From Phoronis australis (lineage: Eukaryota > Phoronida > Phoronidae), in assembly GCA_002633005.1 (NCBI GenBank), contig NMRA01000090.1, positions 505,715-569,714 on the forward strand: DNA of 64,000 nucleotides. The letters are read 5' to 3'. Shown one piece after another: positions 26,524 through 41,500 of this stretch (positions are counted from its first letter, which is position 1; every line of letters starts with the position of its first letter). The notes under the pieces were generated by a model. It was not told the DNA's origin. It saw only the letters and a program-made list of their open reading frames with translations, and made no database searches. Position numbers and translations under genes: made by a program.

Positions 26524-29500
26524 TTTTTGGCAAAAGATTTGTTGTCAAGATGTTTACTGTCAAACTGCTTTATGTACTTTAATGAAACTTGAGACCACGG
26601 TGTTTGGTTGAGAGGTTGGGATGATTACTGGACATATTTGACTATAATAGTACCCCTACTGGACATTTTAATCATTCGTGATATTTGTGGACCTTTATTT
26701 TTATCAAAATGGCTCGGCAGATTTCTGATCGACCTCTAGACAGAGATGCATGGCTGGTATGTTCCAGCATCAGTCCGGCATTGACCAAAATAGTCTAGCG
26801 ACTCTTACAAACATTTCTAGAAGCATACATACACCGTCTGTGGGTGAGTTTAGGCACATTTCAACACTTTGCATAACTCTTTTTTTAGATTGCAAGGGAT
26901 GGTTACATTGCATTTGATCAGAAGATTGTAATGGGAGGAGAAGAGCTGCTTCGGGCCAGTTACACTAAGACACTGCTAGCAGTGTTCTGGAAAAAGCAAG
27001 ATATCGGTCCTGAATCTGCAATATACAGTAGAGAGGTTTATCGCTACAAAGGCGACCTCTCAGAGGAAGAGCAAGTTTTGCTTGATTTAGCTACCAATGA
27101 CGTAAGAGTAAACGAAGGTCTTCCAGCCTTTTCTGCGAGCTGGGTATTGGTAGTCACCTGGAAACGTATGAGAAGATCTTGTTGGGGCTTTTGTTTGCGG
27201 TATAATAAAGTAAGTTTGTCTTTTTCTGTACCAATAAACGTACGTCTTGTGATTGTGTAATGGTCATTACAGTGAAGAAGCAAACGTGGCTTACGTGTCT
27301 TAGTTATGATCTACGTCTTCCCGATGGCGGTATGATGAATCTTTAAGTTGTTGTTGCCCACAGTCTGCAACGTTTTGACATTTTGAGAGTTTGAGTTATG
27401 AACTAAAAGAGTACTAATGGTGATCTTGAAAGCTTAATGTTAACATCTAGTAATACTATTTAGAATTTCGAGTTGCTTCTAATTAGAACACGGTGATGTG
27501 TATAGAACACTGAGGTTAACCAAATACCCTGGGTCGATTTGACCGCTATGTTGACGTCGAGAAATGGCGTTGAAAGCTGCGTTTGTAACGTTTCAGGTTG
27601 GATTCAACTACCAGGCTATTCTCATCACAGACAGCATGAAGACTTTCGTGCGATATAACTACATGCCATCAAATACTGACGACTGGCGAATGATATATAT
27701 GGGTTGGAGCGACAGGAAATCCTGGAATTACTATGCGCCTTTCTTATCCGGCACTCGCGCCATGAGATATGCGTATCAGCTTCCGGGAAATTTGGGCAGC
27801 AAGGCGCCATGTATGTGTTTTGGTTGATTACCTATTGTTGCGTAGTCTTGCTATTTTATTTTGAATTGCTTTTGTCGTGCCTTTCAAACATGTAGGCTTG
27901 GATTTACCGAGATCAGATGCATGGTTTGATTGCTACTAACATTGAGAACTTTGCTGTGCTTAAAATTCTTTTTATCGAAAGAAGTCATCCACTGCACAAT
28001 CAAGCTCGTTTTGAGTTTTATGCAGCTTGATGAAATTCAGTTGTCGGTATGGGCACTAAGTCAACTAAAGTGTTCTGCATATAAGGTTTTGCTTATTGCA
28101 CTTACTTGTATATCTATCAACACTGTAGTCGTGAGTTATTCATATTTGTGCACCACTTCATCAGACATGTTTACAATGTTGTAATCATTGTAAAACTATT
28201 AGATATTTTTGCAAATGTGATGAAATCCGTTTTCCACTGACTATACTTATTAAAAGGCAACGGTGTTTGGTGGTTCAACGTGGACGGCGAAGATATCGAC
28301 AAACCGAATGCCAATCAGCATTGTCTACAATGGGCGTTTGCTCAGTTCCGACTGTCTCTGTGGTGGCATGACTGGGCCAGAGCACGAGGCTGTCCCCCTG
28401 ACCTCTTCACAGCACAGACCGATCGACGATACAGACACTTAAACCCATACCTACGCAATCCTATTTGTTTGGACTACAGAAGATCCCGCCGACCATTTGG
28501 ATTCGTGAGTAACTTTTGAACAACTTTTTACTCTAAATGTTCAATCTTGTTTCGCGCGTGTCTTGCTTTCTCCTGTAATATCTTATGGTCATTGTATAAG
28601 ACCATGTTCTTCTGTTGTAGTCTTGTTGTTACGGACGCGATGGTGCGCTTCTCCTCAGTCCTCCATCAGCTGGCTTCTTCCACCGAGCACATTACACGTC
28701 TAGTCGTCAACACAGGAAGCACGACTTGATTCCATATGAGGCTTGTTGCCTTCATTCCAATAACTGCGATCTATTTTACAAATACAGACCGGTAATCACA
28801 TCACAAAGATATAGGCGTCCGCGAAGAGGTAAGAGTGACATATTGCTTTAAAGCTATGACATCGAACTTCCGAGTGCGTTATTAAGCCAAGTCATCGTGC
28901 AATTCACATGGTTAGTTCAAACATTGTTAATTGTCGTTGTCTTTAAAGCTTCTTGCGAGGATACTTCGAATAGGTATGAGACACATGTAAAGGTATTTGA
29001 TGAGCATTTGATCTATAGGTATCCTTGTTTGTTGAGTTTAAAACTCGAAGAAGTCCCCACGTTTATTCAATTATTTATTCAACAAAGACTGGCCACCCAA
29101 ATAAAAATTGTACCTACGTAGACGTATCCCGCATTAGCGCTGTCGTTCGAGCACTGATTTGTCCACAAATTCACAAATCAAGTTGGTGTAGTGGCCGTTT
29201 CCTTATCTGCTTTATGGCATACAGTACATCTTGTAAGAAAAAGTGCCGGAAGAACTTCCTCGGGGAGGCCTTTATTGTTGAATTTCATATCCTTGTTTAT
29301 GTGGGTGTTTTGAAGACTATATAGTGTTCTNACCTACGCAATCCTATTTGTTTGGACTACAGAAGATCCCGCCGACCATTTGGATTCGTGAGTAACTTTT
29401 GAACAACGTTTTACTATAAATGTTCAATCTTGTTTCGCGTGTGTCTTGCTTTCTCCTGTAATATCTTATGGTCATTGTATAAGACCGTGTTCTTCTGTTG

Positions 29501-32500
29501 TAGTCTTGTTGTTACGGACGCGATGGTGCGCTACTCCTCAATCCTCCATCAGCTGGCTTCTTCCACCGAGCACATTACACGTCTAGTCGTCAACACAGGA
29601 AGCACGACTTGATTCCATATGAGGCTTGTTGCCTTCATTCCAATAACTGCGATCTATTTTACAAATACAGACCGGTAATCACATCCCAAAGATATAGGCG
29701 TCCGCGAAGAGGTAAGAGTGACATCTTGCTTTAGAGCTATGACATCGAACTTCCGAGTGCATTATTAAGCCAAGTCATCGTGCAATTCACATGGTTACTT
29801 CAAACATTGTTAATTGTCGTCTTTAAAGCTTCTTGCGAGGATACTTCGAATAGGTATGAGAGGCATGTAAAGGTATTTGAAGAGCATTTGACCTATAAGT
29901 ATCCTTGTTTGTTGAGTTTAAAACTCGAAGAAGTCCCCACGTTTATTCAATTACATATTCAACAAAGACTGACCACCCAAATAAAAAATTGTACCTACGT
30001 AGACGTATCCCCCATTAGCGCTGTCGTTCGAGCACTGATTTTTCCACCAATTCACAAATGAAGTTAGTGTAGTGGCCGTTTCCTTATCTGCTTGATGGCA
30101 TACATTTTGTAAGAAAAAGAGCCGGAAGAACTTCCTCGGGGTGGCCTCTATTATTGAAAGTTGTTGAATTTCATATCCTTGCTTATGTGGGTGTTTTGAA
30201 GACTATAGTGTTCTTGCGTCACGTTTTGGAACTGACTAATGTTTTGTGATTCAGCTGGAGGAAGGGGCGACCCCCACGTTACGTCTATTGACGGGAAGCA
30301 GTTTACCTTCAACGGCCATGGAGAATTCACGCTGTTAGATTACAATGGCGGCGAGTTCAAGTTACAGACGCGACTAGTGAGACTAATTAACAAAGAAGGA
30401 ATTCCAGTCAACGCCACTGTATATTCAGCTTTTGCTGCAAAAGATGTCGATTCGGACAGTATGCACATGGAGTTATCCGTCGATAAAACAGGTAGTTAGC
30501 CTTGTTTAACTCCCTCGTTTTGTTATTCACTTGGCTAACAGTTTAATATGCAAAAACGTTATTGTTTTGTCGCCTGACCACATTTATAACACAGTGTTCT
30601 TCTTCATCAGAACTGTATGACATTTTTATACAGGTCGGGAAGGCATAAAAAACAAATTAGTTTACGCTGGAGAGGTTTGTTAATATTAATCGGGAAACAT
30701 TGATTTATTTGTATCAGAAGGTGGTCAGATGTTGTGGCCTTCAAAAATGGCACTGTAATTCTACTAAACATCAATTTTACTTTAGTATGAAAACGAAACT
30801 GCAGAGTGAGAAACAAACGTGTTGTTTAGACCCCTATTTGAGGAACGTACTGGACTCGCTCGAATCAGGTGGTCAATGCACAAGCTATGTATTGAAACAG
30901 TGCGGCATGCGGATCTACGGAGAGTGAAAGAATTTGTGACATCTGCAGCATTTATAAGACTGAATTCGACCTTCATTCCATGTGTCCATGTGGGTGATGT
31001 GCGCCAACATTTGCTGGTGAAAATTATAGGCCGTCAATGCAAGAGCTAGTAGATACAGTAGCATGTTTCTTAGTCACGATTCTTGTGAATTAAAAAGTTT
31101 AGGGGTCATTATTTCAAGAGCAAATGCGCTAACTGAAAGCTGAGCTTTCACCATTGTAAAGTTAAGTGCACTATAAATTGTATATGAGGCCAAGGCCTAC
31201 ATGCAATAGTAACATTTCCGATAGTAATGTTATCCGTCGGTATGGTCGTTTAAGGAGGTTCCATTTAAAATTTGTATAAATCTTGTGAGTACCAACAGCA
31301 AAATCCATTGAGGTTGTCGGAACTGTTTTAACAGCCGAATTCGTGGAAATGAAGGTGCTGTGAACACACCTATTGCTAAAAAAGATACCAACTTTTAGTT
31401 AAGTTTATTTGTCTAACTTGACCCTTCCGGTTCCTTACCAGCCAGTCCCATGCAACCAACAAACTGGTAGTTTTCAGTGACAGCAATGTTTTCAGTGCTT
31501 TCCAGTGATACTTCTTTTCTTCGATTTTTCGTCCGTTATTAGATTGGCATGTTCTTACCTGCTTTGATATACATGTACTGCCATCAACTGTTTGCTGTGT
31601 TGTCAGAGGTTTCTGGTTTCATCTGTTGGATTGGTCAGATCACGAATAGCGACATCTGACACATCTGCAAGACAAAAATCAAAAGTGATAGTCCACGGCT
31701 AGTTTCATCATCATTACCTCGTAACGGAGGTTACACCAACACACGAACCAATCAGATGGGAGAAGTATTCGCGGTTATGTAATAACACACTTGTTGAAGT
31801 TTTGCGCTCTCCGATGTTTTATTTACAATGACATTTGTAGATCTCGACGTGTACGTTAATGGCATACGTGTGGACGGGGAGTTTGAAGACAAAGAGTACA
31901 CGAATGTCGACTTGACGAAGACAAACAGCTCAGCAACTGCCACCTTTATTTCAGGTACAACGCGTACATGTAACCCGTATTGTATCTTTCACTGACGTAA
32001 TGACGTAATTTCAATTATCTATAGACTTCAAGTGCACAAATTTGTTTGTGACAAATTGACATTATGTTTAAAAAACTTGGCGTCATAAAAATATTTTTTA
32101 ACATCTTGAATGACTGTTTGGCTTGCATTTGTTCTGCGGTATAGTTAACTTGGGGGATAATCGATAATGGCGTAGCAAATGAACTTTAGATTGCCGCCAC
32201 GAAAATCAAGCTGTCACCAGTAGTACATTCTGTGTCGAACGTCGGTGGTCCGCTTTTAGCGACCCTGGTGGCCACGACTAAAACTGTGCTTTTGTGAATT
32301 GAACAGTAAGTTATACATTTATGTGTGTTTTCTAGCGTGCAACCATTCAAACATATGCCTTTTATGTTTGGCTTGCCTATTTTAGGTCTCACTTTTGATT
32401 ACTGTTTGAGCTAGAAGTCACGATTTGATATAAACTTAAACAAACGATTTTATAAAGGTGGCTTTAAGTTGAACCTGAATTAAACTGGACTTAGACCATT

Positions 32501-35500
32501 TTAAAGATAACCTGCATTTCAAAAAACGGGTTTAACTTTTAGACTAGTGTACTAGTAAAACCTGATTTAATTCCAGTACAGACCTGGTCTAAGTCAGTTT
32601 TCTTTTCACCAACGAGGTCTACATTCCTTAGACTTTGTATTAGGATCTTAAGCCAGTTTTAACTCCAGACCCAGGTTTAATACTGTTAAACATGGCAGAC
32701 TTGCGCGATATACGTGCTACTGAATGATGCCGCAGTGTGCATTTACGACGCAGTTTTAGAGCGAGAATAGACCGGGCTAAATTTTTAAACCTGGTTTTGT
32801 TAAACCACCATGATGAAATCGGCTGAAAATGTCTCAGACTTAACCATGGCAAACATGGTATTTCTATATTCTGTGTATCACCTGTTTTCATTCTGGTGAG
32901 TACACATTCGGTGCCTCACGTTTACTCTGATTTGAAGGTTGACATCGTCAGAAACATACCTATACCTCGGTGACGTGTTGTTTGCAAATTTTAACAGGAT
33001 TTTCGATTGAGGTGACCGCGGTTGCTGGAACTCTGGCCATAGTGGTTAGCGGGCCCGACGAAGCCACAAACATGACGAAAGGGCTCTTAGGTGTTCTCAA
33101 TGGTGACTTGAATGATGACTTTACCTATCCAAATGGGACTATCCTCAATCCAAATTCTACAGAGAGGGAGATATTCCATTATGGTCAATCATGTAAGTAA
33201 AGACATGTTTTGGCCAGATGAAATACAGCAGCTGCAGTGGAGAATGCCTGTATTCTTATACCACTTTATGCGAGCCCAACTCGCTCTGCTGGGTACACGC
33301 ATGCCATGGTAGTGACCACATCTTTAAGTGATTGCACTTCATTAGCACACTTTGCCGTGTCTATCCTTGTATTTACTTTTACGGAGTCAACGTGGCGTAC
33401 ACATTTTGTCTTTAGATAAGTGCATTCATAAATCTACTGCTATATTTTAGGGATTCTACGTTCTGCCGGACTGTTTCTGTATAGACAGGGTGAGACCCAA
33501 GAAACCTTTCGAGACGATAACTTTATACCAACATTCTCCGATGAAATCATCGTCACCGACGAGATGAAAAATGTGTGCGGTGACAATGTAGAGTGCCTGT
33601 TTGATTTCTCTCAAGCCGATGATAGGAGCCTAGCCTTGTCAACAAAGGACATTGAAGATCAAGCTGAGAAACTAGAACTGGCGTTGTGTAAGTCACACGA
33701 GAACATTTGTAGAAGTTGATGGCATGCATTCTCCTTTACGAGTGCATGCATTTGTTCTGCCTTTGGAGTGATTTTGCTGGGAAAATTAAAGTTTGCGTAC
33801 AAACCAAAAAATACGCGTTTTCAGAAATGGGCAACCACACAAGCGAAAAGTTTTAGATAAACGATAACACTCTTATAGACTTATGCATGTATTAGATCCT
33901 CATTTGCTTTATAAATAAAATAAAAGGAATTCTCAATTTGGGATTGGTGCATTTTTGTTATTTTTAATGAAACCATGGCCACAAAATGGGTACAAAAATG
34001 TGCTGATGGTGAGCGCCTCACTTCGAAATAAATCGAAAATTTTTTCGTGATGCAGTTTCAGAAATTCCGGAAACCAATTTCACAAGCGAATGAAAATGGA
34101 TGTTTTCGTTTTTAGTAGCATTGAATTTGAAATCATCGTCCGCTTATATACAACACCGCCACTGTGACGCCGTTCATAAGCAAATCTGCGGAAGCAAAGG
34201 TGATTGGAAAATCAACATTGTGTTTCCTCCCATTTTTCTACAATTTTTGTTAAAATCAACGAATTTACGTCATATAAGATTTACGAGTACCTTCAAGTTC
34301 ATTTTTTGTTTGATTACGGTGAAGAGATTTGATTTCTTAAATTGCATTTAACTATAATCAGATATGCTCGGAAACAATTGCATCCTCAGCGAATGCCATT
34401 GAAGCGACACCTATTATTTTCACGGGAATACGCATTGTTTCATGAACGGAAAACATTATTTCTATCTACACATTCGTGGTTATATATATTGGTGGTTCAT
34501 TTCAGCGAGGACAGCGCCGACTTTGTCCGGCACGAATCAAGTGAACGTTACAGTCAACGAGACGGTCGAGATAACGATTACGGCATCAGACGCAGACGGA
34601 GACGAGTTTGTAGTGGAAATCGTGGATCCATCTCTCCTGCCGCCTGACCTTAACTTCACAAATACAGTAATTACTGCTAGTGGGACAATAACCGTAAAAT
34701 GGACTCCTCAATCTGTAAATGGAACATTAATTGCGTACGTATAGATGCACTGAAATTGCAAATCAAATTTAAACGATGGGGTAGCAATAATGTATTGCCG
34801 GAATTTACGTTAACCAAAGTGCAGCTTATGGAAAATTAAGGGCACTGTGTCATAGCCAAAGGGGCCCATTTCATCCAAACCATTTCAGAAATCGTGACAA
34901 CCGGGGGGTGGGGTTGGGGGTTTAAATATTCTGTGACCAGCAGCAGCTGCAGCAGCTCGAAAGATGGGGGTGACGAGAAAATGTAAACCTTAAATGTGAC
35001 GACCAGGGTGAACATATTTACAGCCAAGGAAGGGCCAGCTCATGTCATGAAGTTCCTATAATTGTAGAAGCTCTGTGTCACGTAATAATCAGAACACGAC
35101 AACGGCTTACATGGATATTATTTTCTGTATTGAAGTGTCCTAGTTTCTCTGCAACCATGCACAATTTTCATTGTTAAATATCTTGCTTTTCCACAATCAA
35201 CTGTGAGTTATGAATTACCACAACTCTGTATTTCCAGCATATGTGCGATGTTCATTCATGAGGCTAGGACAAACCATTTGGTTACTATTCCGCGTGTTCT
35301 CATCTAGGACATTGAGCATTACATCGTCGATTCACTAATTACTCAGCAACCGCAAACTCGTAAGATCGCATCTAAAGCCCACTTGTATCACCTAGCAAGG
35401 CCTGTTAGTGTTGCAATGCCACTGATGCACATTTATTTTATAAATGTTAAAACTGAGCCGCTTTGACATTTCTCTGATCAACACCTCAAGGAGTACTCTT

Positions 35501-38500
35501 TTAAAGCACAGCTGTGGCTGTTTTACAGGAAGCCTAATTTGGATGTGTCCAAGCCATCACGACCTTAGGGGAACTTTCCTCATTGATGCGTGAACTTATT
35601 TTTACCTTTTTATTATTTTCAGGTTCAAAGCTACTGATTCTACGAACGTCTCTTCTGTTCAGCACGTTGTAACCGTTCAGTTGTCTCGTGCCTGCGTTAA
35701 TGGCCAGCCATTCTTCAAGTCCCACAATGAGATACCGTCGTCTGCTGTTCAGTCAGTGCACCTGATTGAATGTTCATGTCTTACGGGCTGGGAAGGTAGA
35801 GCGCAAGTTTGGTATCTTTGAATAATTATACTGTTGCATACATCACACTTGGAAGACAGAAGTACCCAAATGGTCGACGAATGGTTTTGCTGAAAAATTG
35901 TACTTAACTCGTTTGTGTCGATTGCGTCACAAATAGTGTTATGCCCACTCTGCAACATGCACTATTTTGTCTTGAAAACCTTCATACTGTAGTTAATTCG
36001 TTTCCATCCCACTGGATGTTCAATTCATGTCCTTCATGTCGGTAGGTGATGACTGTACCATTGATTTTGACGGTTGTGTCTCTGCTCCCTGTGATGCAAC
36101 CGGAACGACCTGTCAAGACCTGACACCTGACGAGGAACAGCAGAGAGGTACAACATTTGAATGCGGTCCGTGCCCGGATGGATTTGTAAAGGTGGATGGA
36201 GAGTGCGAGGGTAAGGAGAGTAAAGTAAATTTTACAGCGAGAGATTCTTTAGCGTTACATTCTTGCACGAATGCTCTCAGAACCAACAGATTAAGAACAA
36301 CATGACGTAACGGAGTGATGTGACCATACTTCGTTTTAAGAGTTTAGAACGCGTTCGCCATGCTTTATCATAGTTGTTGCGAACTGTTCAAACAGCCAAA
36401 CACTCCTCAGTTATACTTTACCGATTGTCTTTCAGATCGTGACGAGTGTCAGAACAGCACCTGGAATAAATGTGATCACGTGTGTACTAATCTAGACGGA
36501 GGTCAAGGCTACCAGTGTGCGTGTCACCGCGGGTACCGATTGCTGGACAAATATACGTGTGAAGGTATATTATTCTGAAACAGGGTATCCGGTTTTTCTC
36601 ATGTCCATAATCTGAGTGGTAAACTCATAAATTGGCGTTATGTAGGCACGTGTTTAGAAATCAGATCAAACACAGCTGTTGCAGCTGTGTTTAGGGCCTC
36701 CTTGTGTTTTTACTTTCGTGTTCGTGGGACTATTCTCCAGGCGCTTTCTGTTTTAGATGAAGATTTGTCGAAGCTGCATTAAACCCGTGCTTTATGTCAA
36801 AATAAATTAAGATTTAGTCCAATTACCGTTATGCCATTGATCTTATCTTGTTGGTACTAAGTTTAGAAGTAATTATTTCTGTGCCCAGGCAGAACTTATA
36901 GTTCGTTATTTCTTAAGACCAAGCAAACCAATGTTTAGGCCACGAAGTGTAAACGTATGACATTGGTGGAAGCCAAGAAACCATCGGCTATCTGAGTAAA
37001 GAACAATTTGAGATTAATTTATAAGTGCAGTGGCTTAAACTAAAACTTGATTTTGTCAGAAGTTTAATGCGGCTTTAACAAGACTGAGATTTTAGATTCA
37101 TTTCAGTTAGTCTGACAAGAGACTAAGAAAAAATAAACCTTTTATCGTTCTTATGATGTTAATGTGGTTAAATCGTCTGCATGACGTTAGTGTACATGTT
37201 TAACTAGTTCAAATGATTTTTAGTTTATTTGTTTGAATCGTTCATATGCTGTTAGTGTTCTTGTTTAAATCGGTCATATGATATTGTTTGTTAAAATTGA
37301 CCGTATGGTGTTAGTGGTTCCTTACTTGGAATATATATTCCAACCCAATCCACTTCTTCTGTTTGTCATGTGGGTGGTGACTGAAAGCTTTTTGCGCATG
37401 ACTTACAAGTGCCTCTCTTCAGTCTGTCCACGAATATTCCAAATGGTAGCGTTTATTTTAGATATCGACGAGTGTGGCCTTAACAACCCTTGCTCCCAGG
37501 TGTGTAATAATACAGCGGGCTCGTTCAACTGTGACTGTTATAGCGGGTATCAGAAAGCGAACGACAGTGTCTCGTGTGCACTTAAGTCAGGTAACGAATT
37601 GTGAATGCGACGTTTGTAGCATCGCTGCCAAATGTTTCACTTAAATGCCAGTGTGTTTCTCATCGTTTGCATTAGAATCTAACAACTCTCACGAACATGA
37701 AAAGCATTGATTACATGCGCGCACCCAGCCTAGAATATACAGTAGGGGGTCTTGAATTTTTCGATGAACGGGGCCACTACGTTCCAGCCCACGAATTATG
37801 CATTCGCACCGACTTCCCATGGGTTTTGTGGACTTTTGTCTCGTTTACTCGGACATTTTGTTTCACTGAGGCGGACCTTTTTGCCCAATCCGCCAAATCG
37901 GGCAGCTCCTTCGAGCCCCTCCTGGGTGCGTCCACGGATTAAAAATGATGCAGTTTTCATTTGTGGTAGATTTTGTATTTTGTATTTTGTATTTTAGTCT
38001 TTGGTAATAATCAAATATCTACCAAGCATGTGAGTCGTCTCATTGTTTACTGTTACGGCTATCTAAGTAAAGGCGCCTCATGCAAAACAGCGCAATTTAC
38101 GTATCTGTAAAGTCACTTCTAATTGAATTAATGATTGAGCTGCTTTTGAACATACATTAATGCCGTTGTACCGTGTCGCTTTTAAGATTTGTTAAGGTAT
38201 GCGTGAGTTTTTTTCTGGATTTTAAATACCTCATGCTTGAGGGTTTTTGTCCCTGCACGAGAGTTACACTGTTTATTGTCTTCTATGTTTTTATTTTATG
38301 CGGCTGGTGTTTTCTTTGAAAAATAGGGTGTCATGTTTCAAAGAAAATATTAAGCACCAATTATGAGCGTTGCACAAAGTGTTCACGTTTACTTTTAATG
38401 TTAAGGAATCAACGAGGAATTTAGTGTCGCTATACATGCGTATCAAAGCTAAATTTGACGTTATAATGAAGATAAAATAGCAGAAAAAGATCATCAGTGT

Positions 38501-41500
38501 TTGCGCAAAATCGATGAAATCTAAGGGAACATAGCCGAGTCCCCTTTGGGACTGTTTCGGTTGGGTTTGCCTATTGTTTAATATGTTATCATTGTGTCCG
38601 ACGTTGTCATTAAGCGTCAAAATAATACAAAGACTATTTTTGACGTTATCGTAAGTGATATGTTTTTTGAAATAAATATTCAAATTAATTTTATAAGTTA
38701 GTCAGTGTAACTAACTTCTGCTTGATGGCTTTTCAGCAAACAGTGTCGAACCCCCTTAAGGAACACAATGGTATTTGCGTTCATTCTAAAGCGACACATT
38801 ATTAGGAGATTTAGGAGTGTTTAAGAAGGAGGCTATAGTCCTTTACAATGTCAGGGCGTAAAGCAACTAGTCTTTTGGTTGTGTTTTGCTGTAAGATCGA
38901 TATTTTCTGGAAAGCAATGAATGTTTAAAAACGCACATTTCATATTGGGTCGTTAGTGAAGTAAACATCATTAATACTTACAACTGTGTTCATGATCTTA
39001 CGCGCTTTACACTGTAAAATAAAACAACATAAAGTAATAACAATTGAAATTACAATGATAAACCTAAGTGACATTAACATGTTATGTCCATCAGTGTAAA
39101 TGAAATGAAAGTAGGAATCGCATAAATTACATGTATAAATAACATTGGATATTATAATCTGACGTGGAAATAATGATGGATTAAGAATTGATATGATGAT
39201 AACAAATGTAAGTTAAATACGTTTAACTACTCGTAAATATATTTTAATTTTCAAGTAAGTATTTGTTAAACTAAACGTTAATATGTGTCAAATTAAACGT
39301 CAATACATGTTAAACTACACGTACATACACAAATATACGTCTTATTGCTCACCATTCCAGTTGCCGTGCAATGACCCCGCAGACTGATGTTCGGTCAAGT
39401 GACACGACTAAGGAAAGATATAGTTTGATATCTGATATTTACATCTTAATTTACACAAAATCTTCGTTTATCATCCTCGGCTAATAAATCACCCTTATGA
39501 GACGCTTGCACTTAAACACATACTTACAAAATGAGAACCACTGGACAAAAATGACCACAACTGATAAGTAGAAAATAGTCGCATTTTGCTGATATTTACC
39601 CACTTTGACTGATTTTCTTTTCATTTGTTTCAGGTGAAACAACGTGTTCTGTAAACAACCTGAACTGCACCCACCTTTGCATTTCAACTGATCAGAGCTA
39701 CGGATGTGGTTGTCGCCTTGGTTACCGGCTACTTTTTGATAACGTTACATGTGAAGGCTAGTATTTGTTTTGAGGTCAACATTTTGCTAAAGGAGGTGAT
39801 GTTGTTACTATTGTGTTATAGCAGCGAGGCTTTTGCTTCTAAGAAAGTGTCTATGAGTTGAATAACTACAAAACAATTACCTGTTAGCTAAATTTGGACA
39901 GACATGTTATGCTTGCAAATATTGTAGTGTATCTGGTTTCAAATTTCATTGGCAAATTCAAATTGAACTCTCATACTTTGATAACAAGTGCATTAGTTTA
40001 TGTCATCTGATTTCTAATATTTGCTGCTATGCATGTAACAGATATTGACGAGTGCGAAGTCAATGCGTCACGCTACTGTAGCCAGCCTCAGCACTGCAAC
40101 AATACGGAGGGAGGGTACACGTGTGGCTGCGACGTAGGGTTCAAACTGGCTTCCGACAAAACAACTTGTGAACGTAAGCAGAAGTCAGTTCGTTACTACA
40201 ATAACACGGTGCACTTATGTTGGTGTTAGTTATGAAATTGATAGCAATGTTTTAGACTTTGAAAACAGTCACACTTTTCATCCCTATCAAAGCATTATAA
40301 TGTTATGTTTTAAATTTCTATATTTGCATTCGTCTGCCAACACTCCCTGTAGTTGGAAAATCGAGGGTTACTGAATTCATCTGAAGACTTATTTAATTAC
40401 TGGCGTTGTGCATTTGCAAACTTCTTCGTCACAGCTTGCGATTCTATACATTGGGGACACAACTGCGAGAATCTGTGTAGCTGTGGAAGCCGCTCACTGA
40501 TGTGCAACGCCACCCATGGCTGCGTTGGCTGTGTGAAAGGTTGGCAGGGTGATGGATGTGACACAGACGTCGATGAGTGCCAGGATCCGAGTGCTTGCAA
40601 GACAAGTGAGCGATGTACCAACACAGAAGGGTCGTACATGTGCTCTTGTAAACCTGGATACGAACGAGTTATAAACGGAAGCTGCCTCGGTATGTATACA
40701 ATTTCGTCTACGGGAATCCAGTGGTTTTAAACTTCTCAGTAAATGGCTTATGTGGCAAAACTCTTTCATTCCTCTAGTAGAACATGTAATTTCATGGACG
40801 GAGCACTGAAGCTCATAGCATTTCATTTAGATTTCGTTTCCTCTTCATCGCAGTGGCTAAGTTCAACAAGTTGTATCATTCCTCGAAGGTTGAGAATGTT
40901 TCTCATGTTTAAGTCAAAGTACTGGAATGTTACCACGTCTAACAACACCCTTCACGCTGTCGTAGACTGATAATACACGTTTCTACTCATTCAAATTTTA
41001 GACATCGACGAATGTTTCACAGCAACTGACAACTGTGCAGAATCTGCGACATGTATCAATGTAGCCGGAAACTACACGTGTAAGTGTAACACTGGTTATG
41101 CCGGGGACGGATGGACATGTAAGGACGTCAATGAATGTAAGGAGTCGCAAGTGTCATGCCACATCGACGCTAACTGTACTAATACTGTTGGCAGTTTTAG
41201 TTGCCAATGTGGTCCAGGACTCTCTGGCGATGGAAGAACGGAATGTTTCGATGTTGATGTAAGTAGGCTATCATCGACTACTTAAAACTTCAACAACTAA
41301 AATGTCTATGTTTCAAAGTGAAATTTATATGCTGGCCACTTATTTCTGTGATTATATATGTAGTAAAAGTTGTTCTATATCGGTTGAAATAGAAATAACA
41401 TTTAAGGGCAATTGCTTTGCTCTTTTCTGCTAATCCACATATACATTCGTTTGGTGGATTTATGGACGAAAGCACGAACACTAACATTGGGGTTGCTTTC

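Larger units (their letters stand above)
28449..30235. repeat. About 0.9-kb direct duplication across the N at 29331, probably unmerged contig overlap
   Basis: Positions 28449-29330 and 29332-30235 align over their whole length with scattered substitutions and short indels. They include the end of exon 25, all of exon 26 and the following intron. Using both AMOP exon copies would break the reading frame, which supports an artefact or an allelic pair placed in tandem. Confidence 0.85.

Noticed and set aside
28547-28729. Open frame over the AMOP region in another register
   Set aside because: The phase-0 frame with conserved CCY and PYxxCC blocks is clearly the coding one; the duplicate at 29430-29612 is the same shadow.
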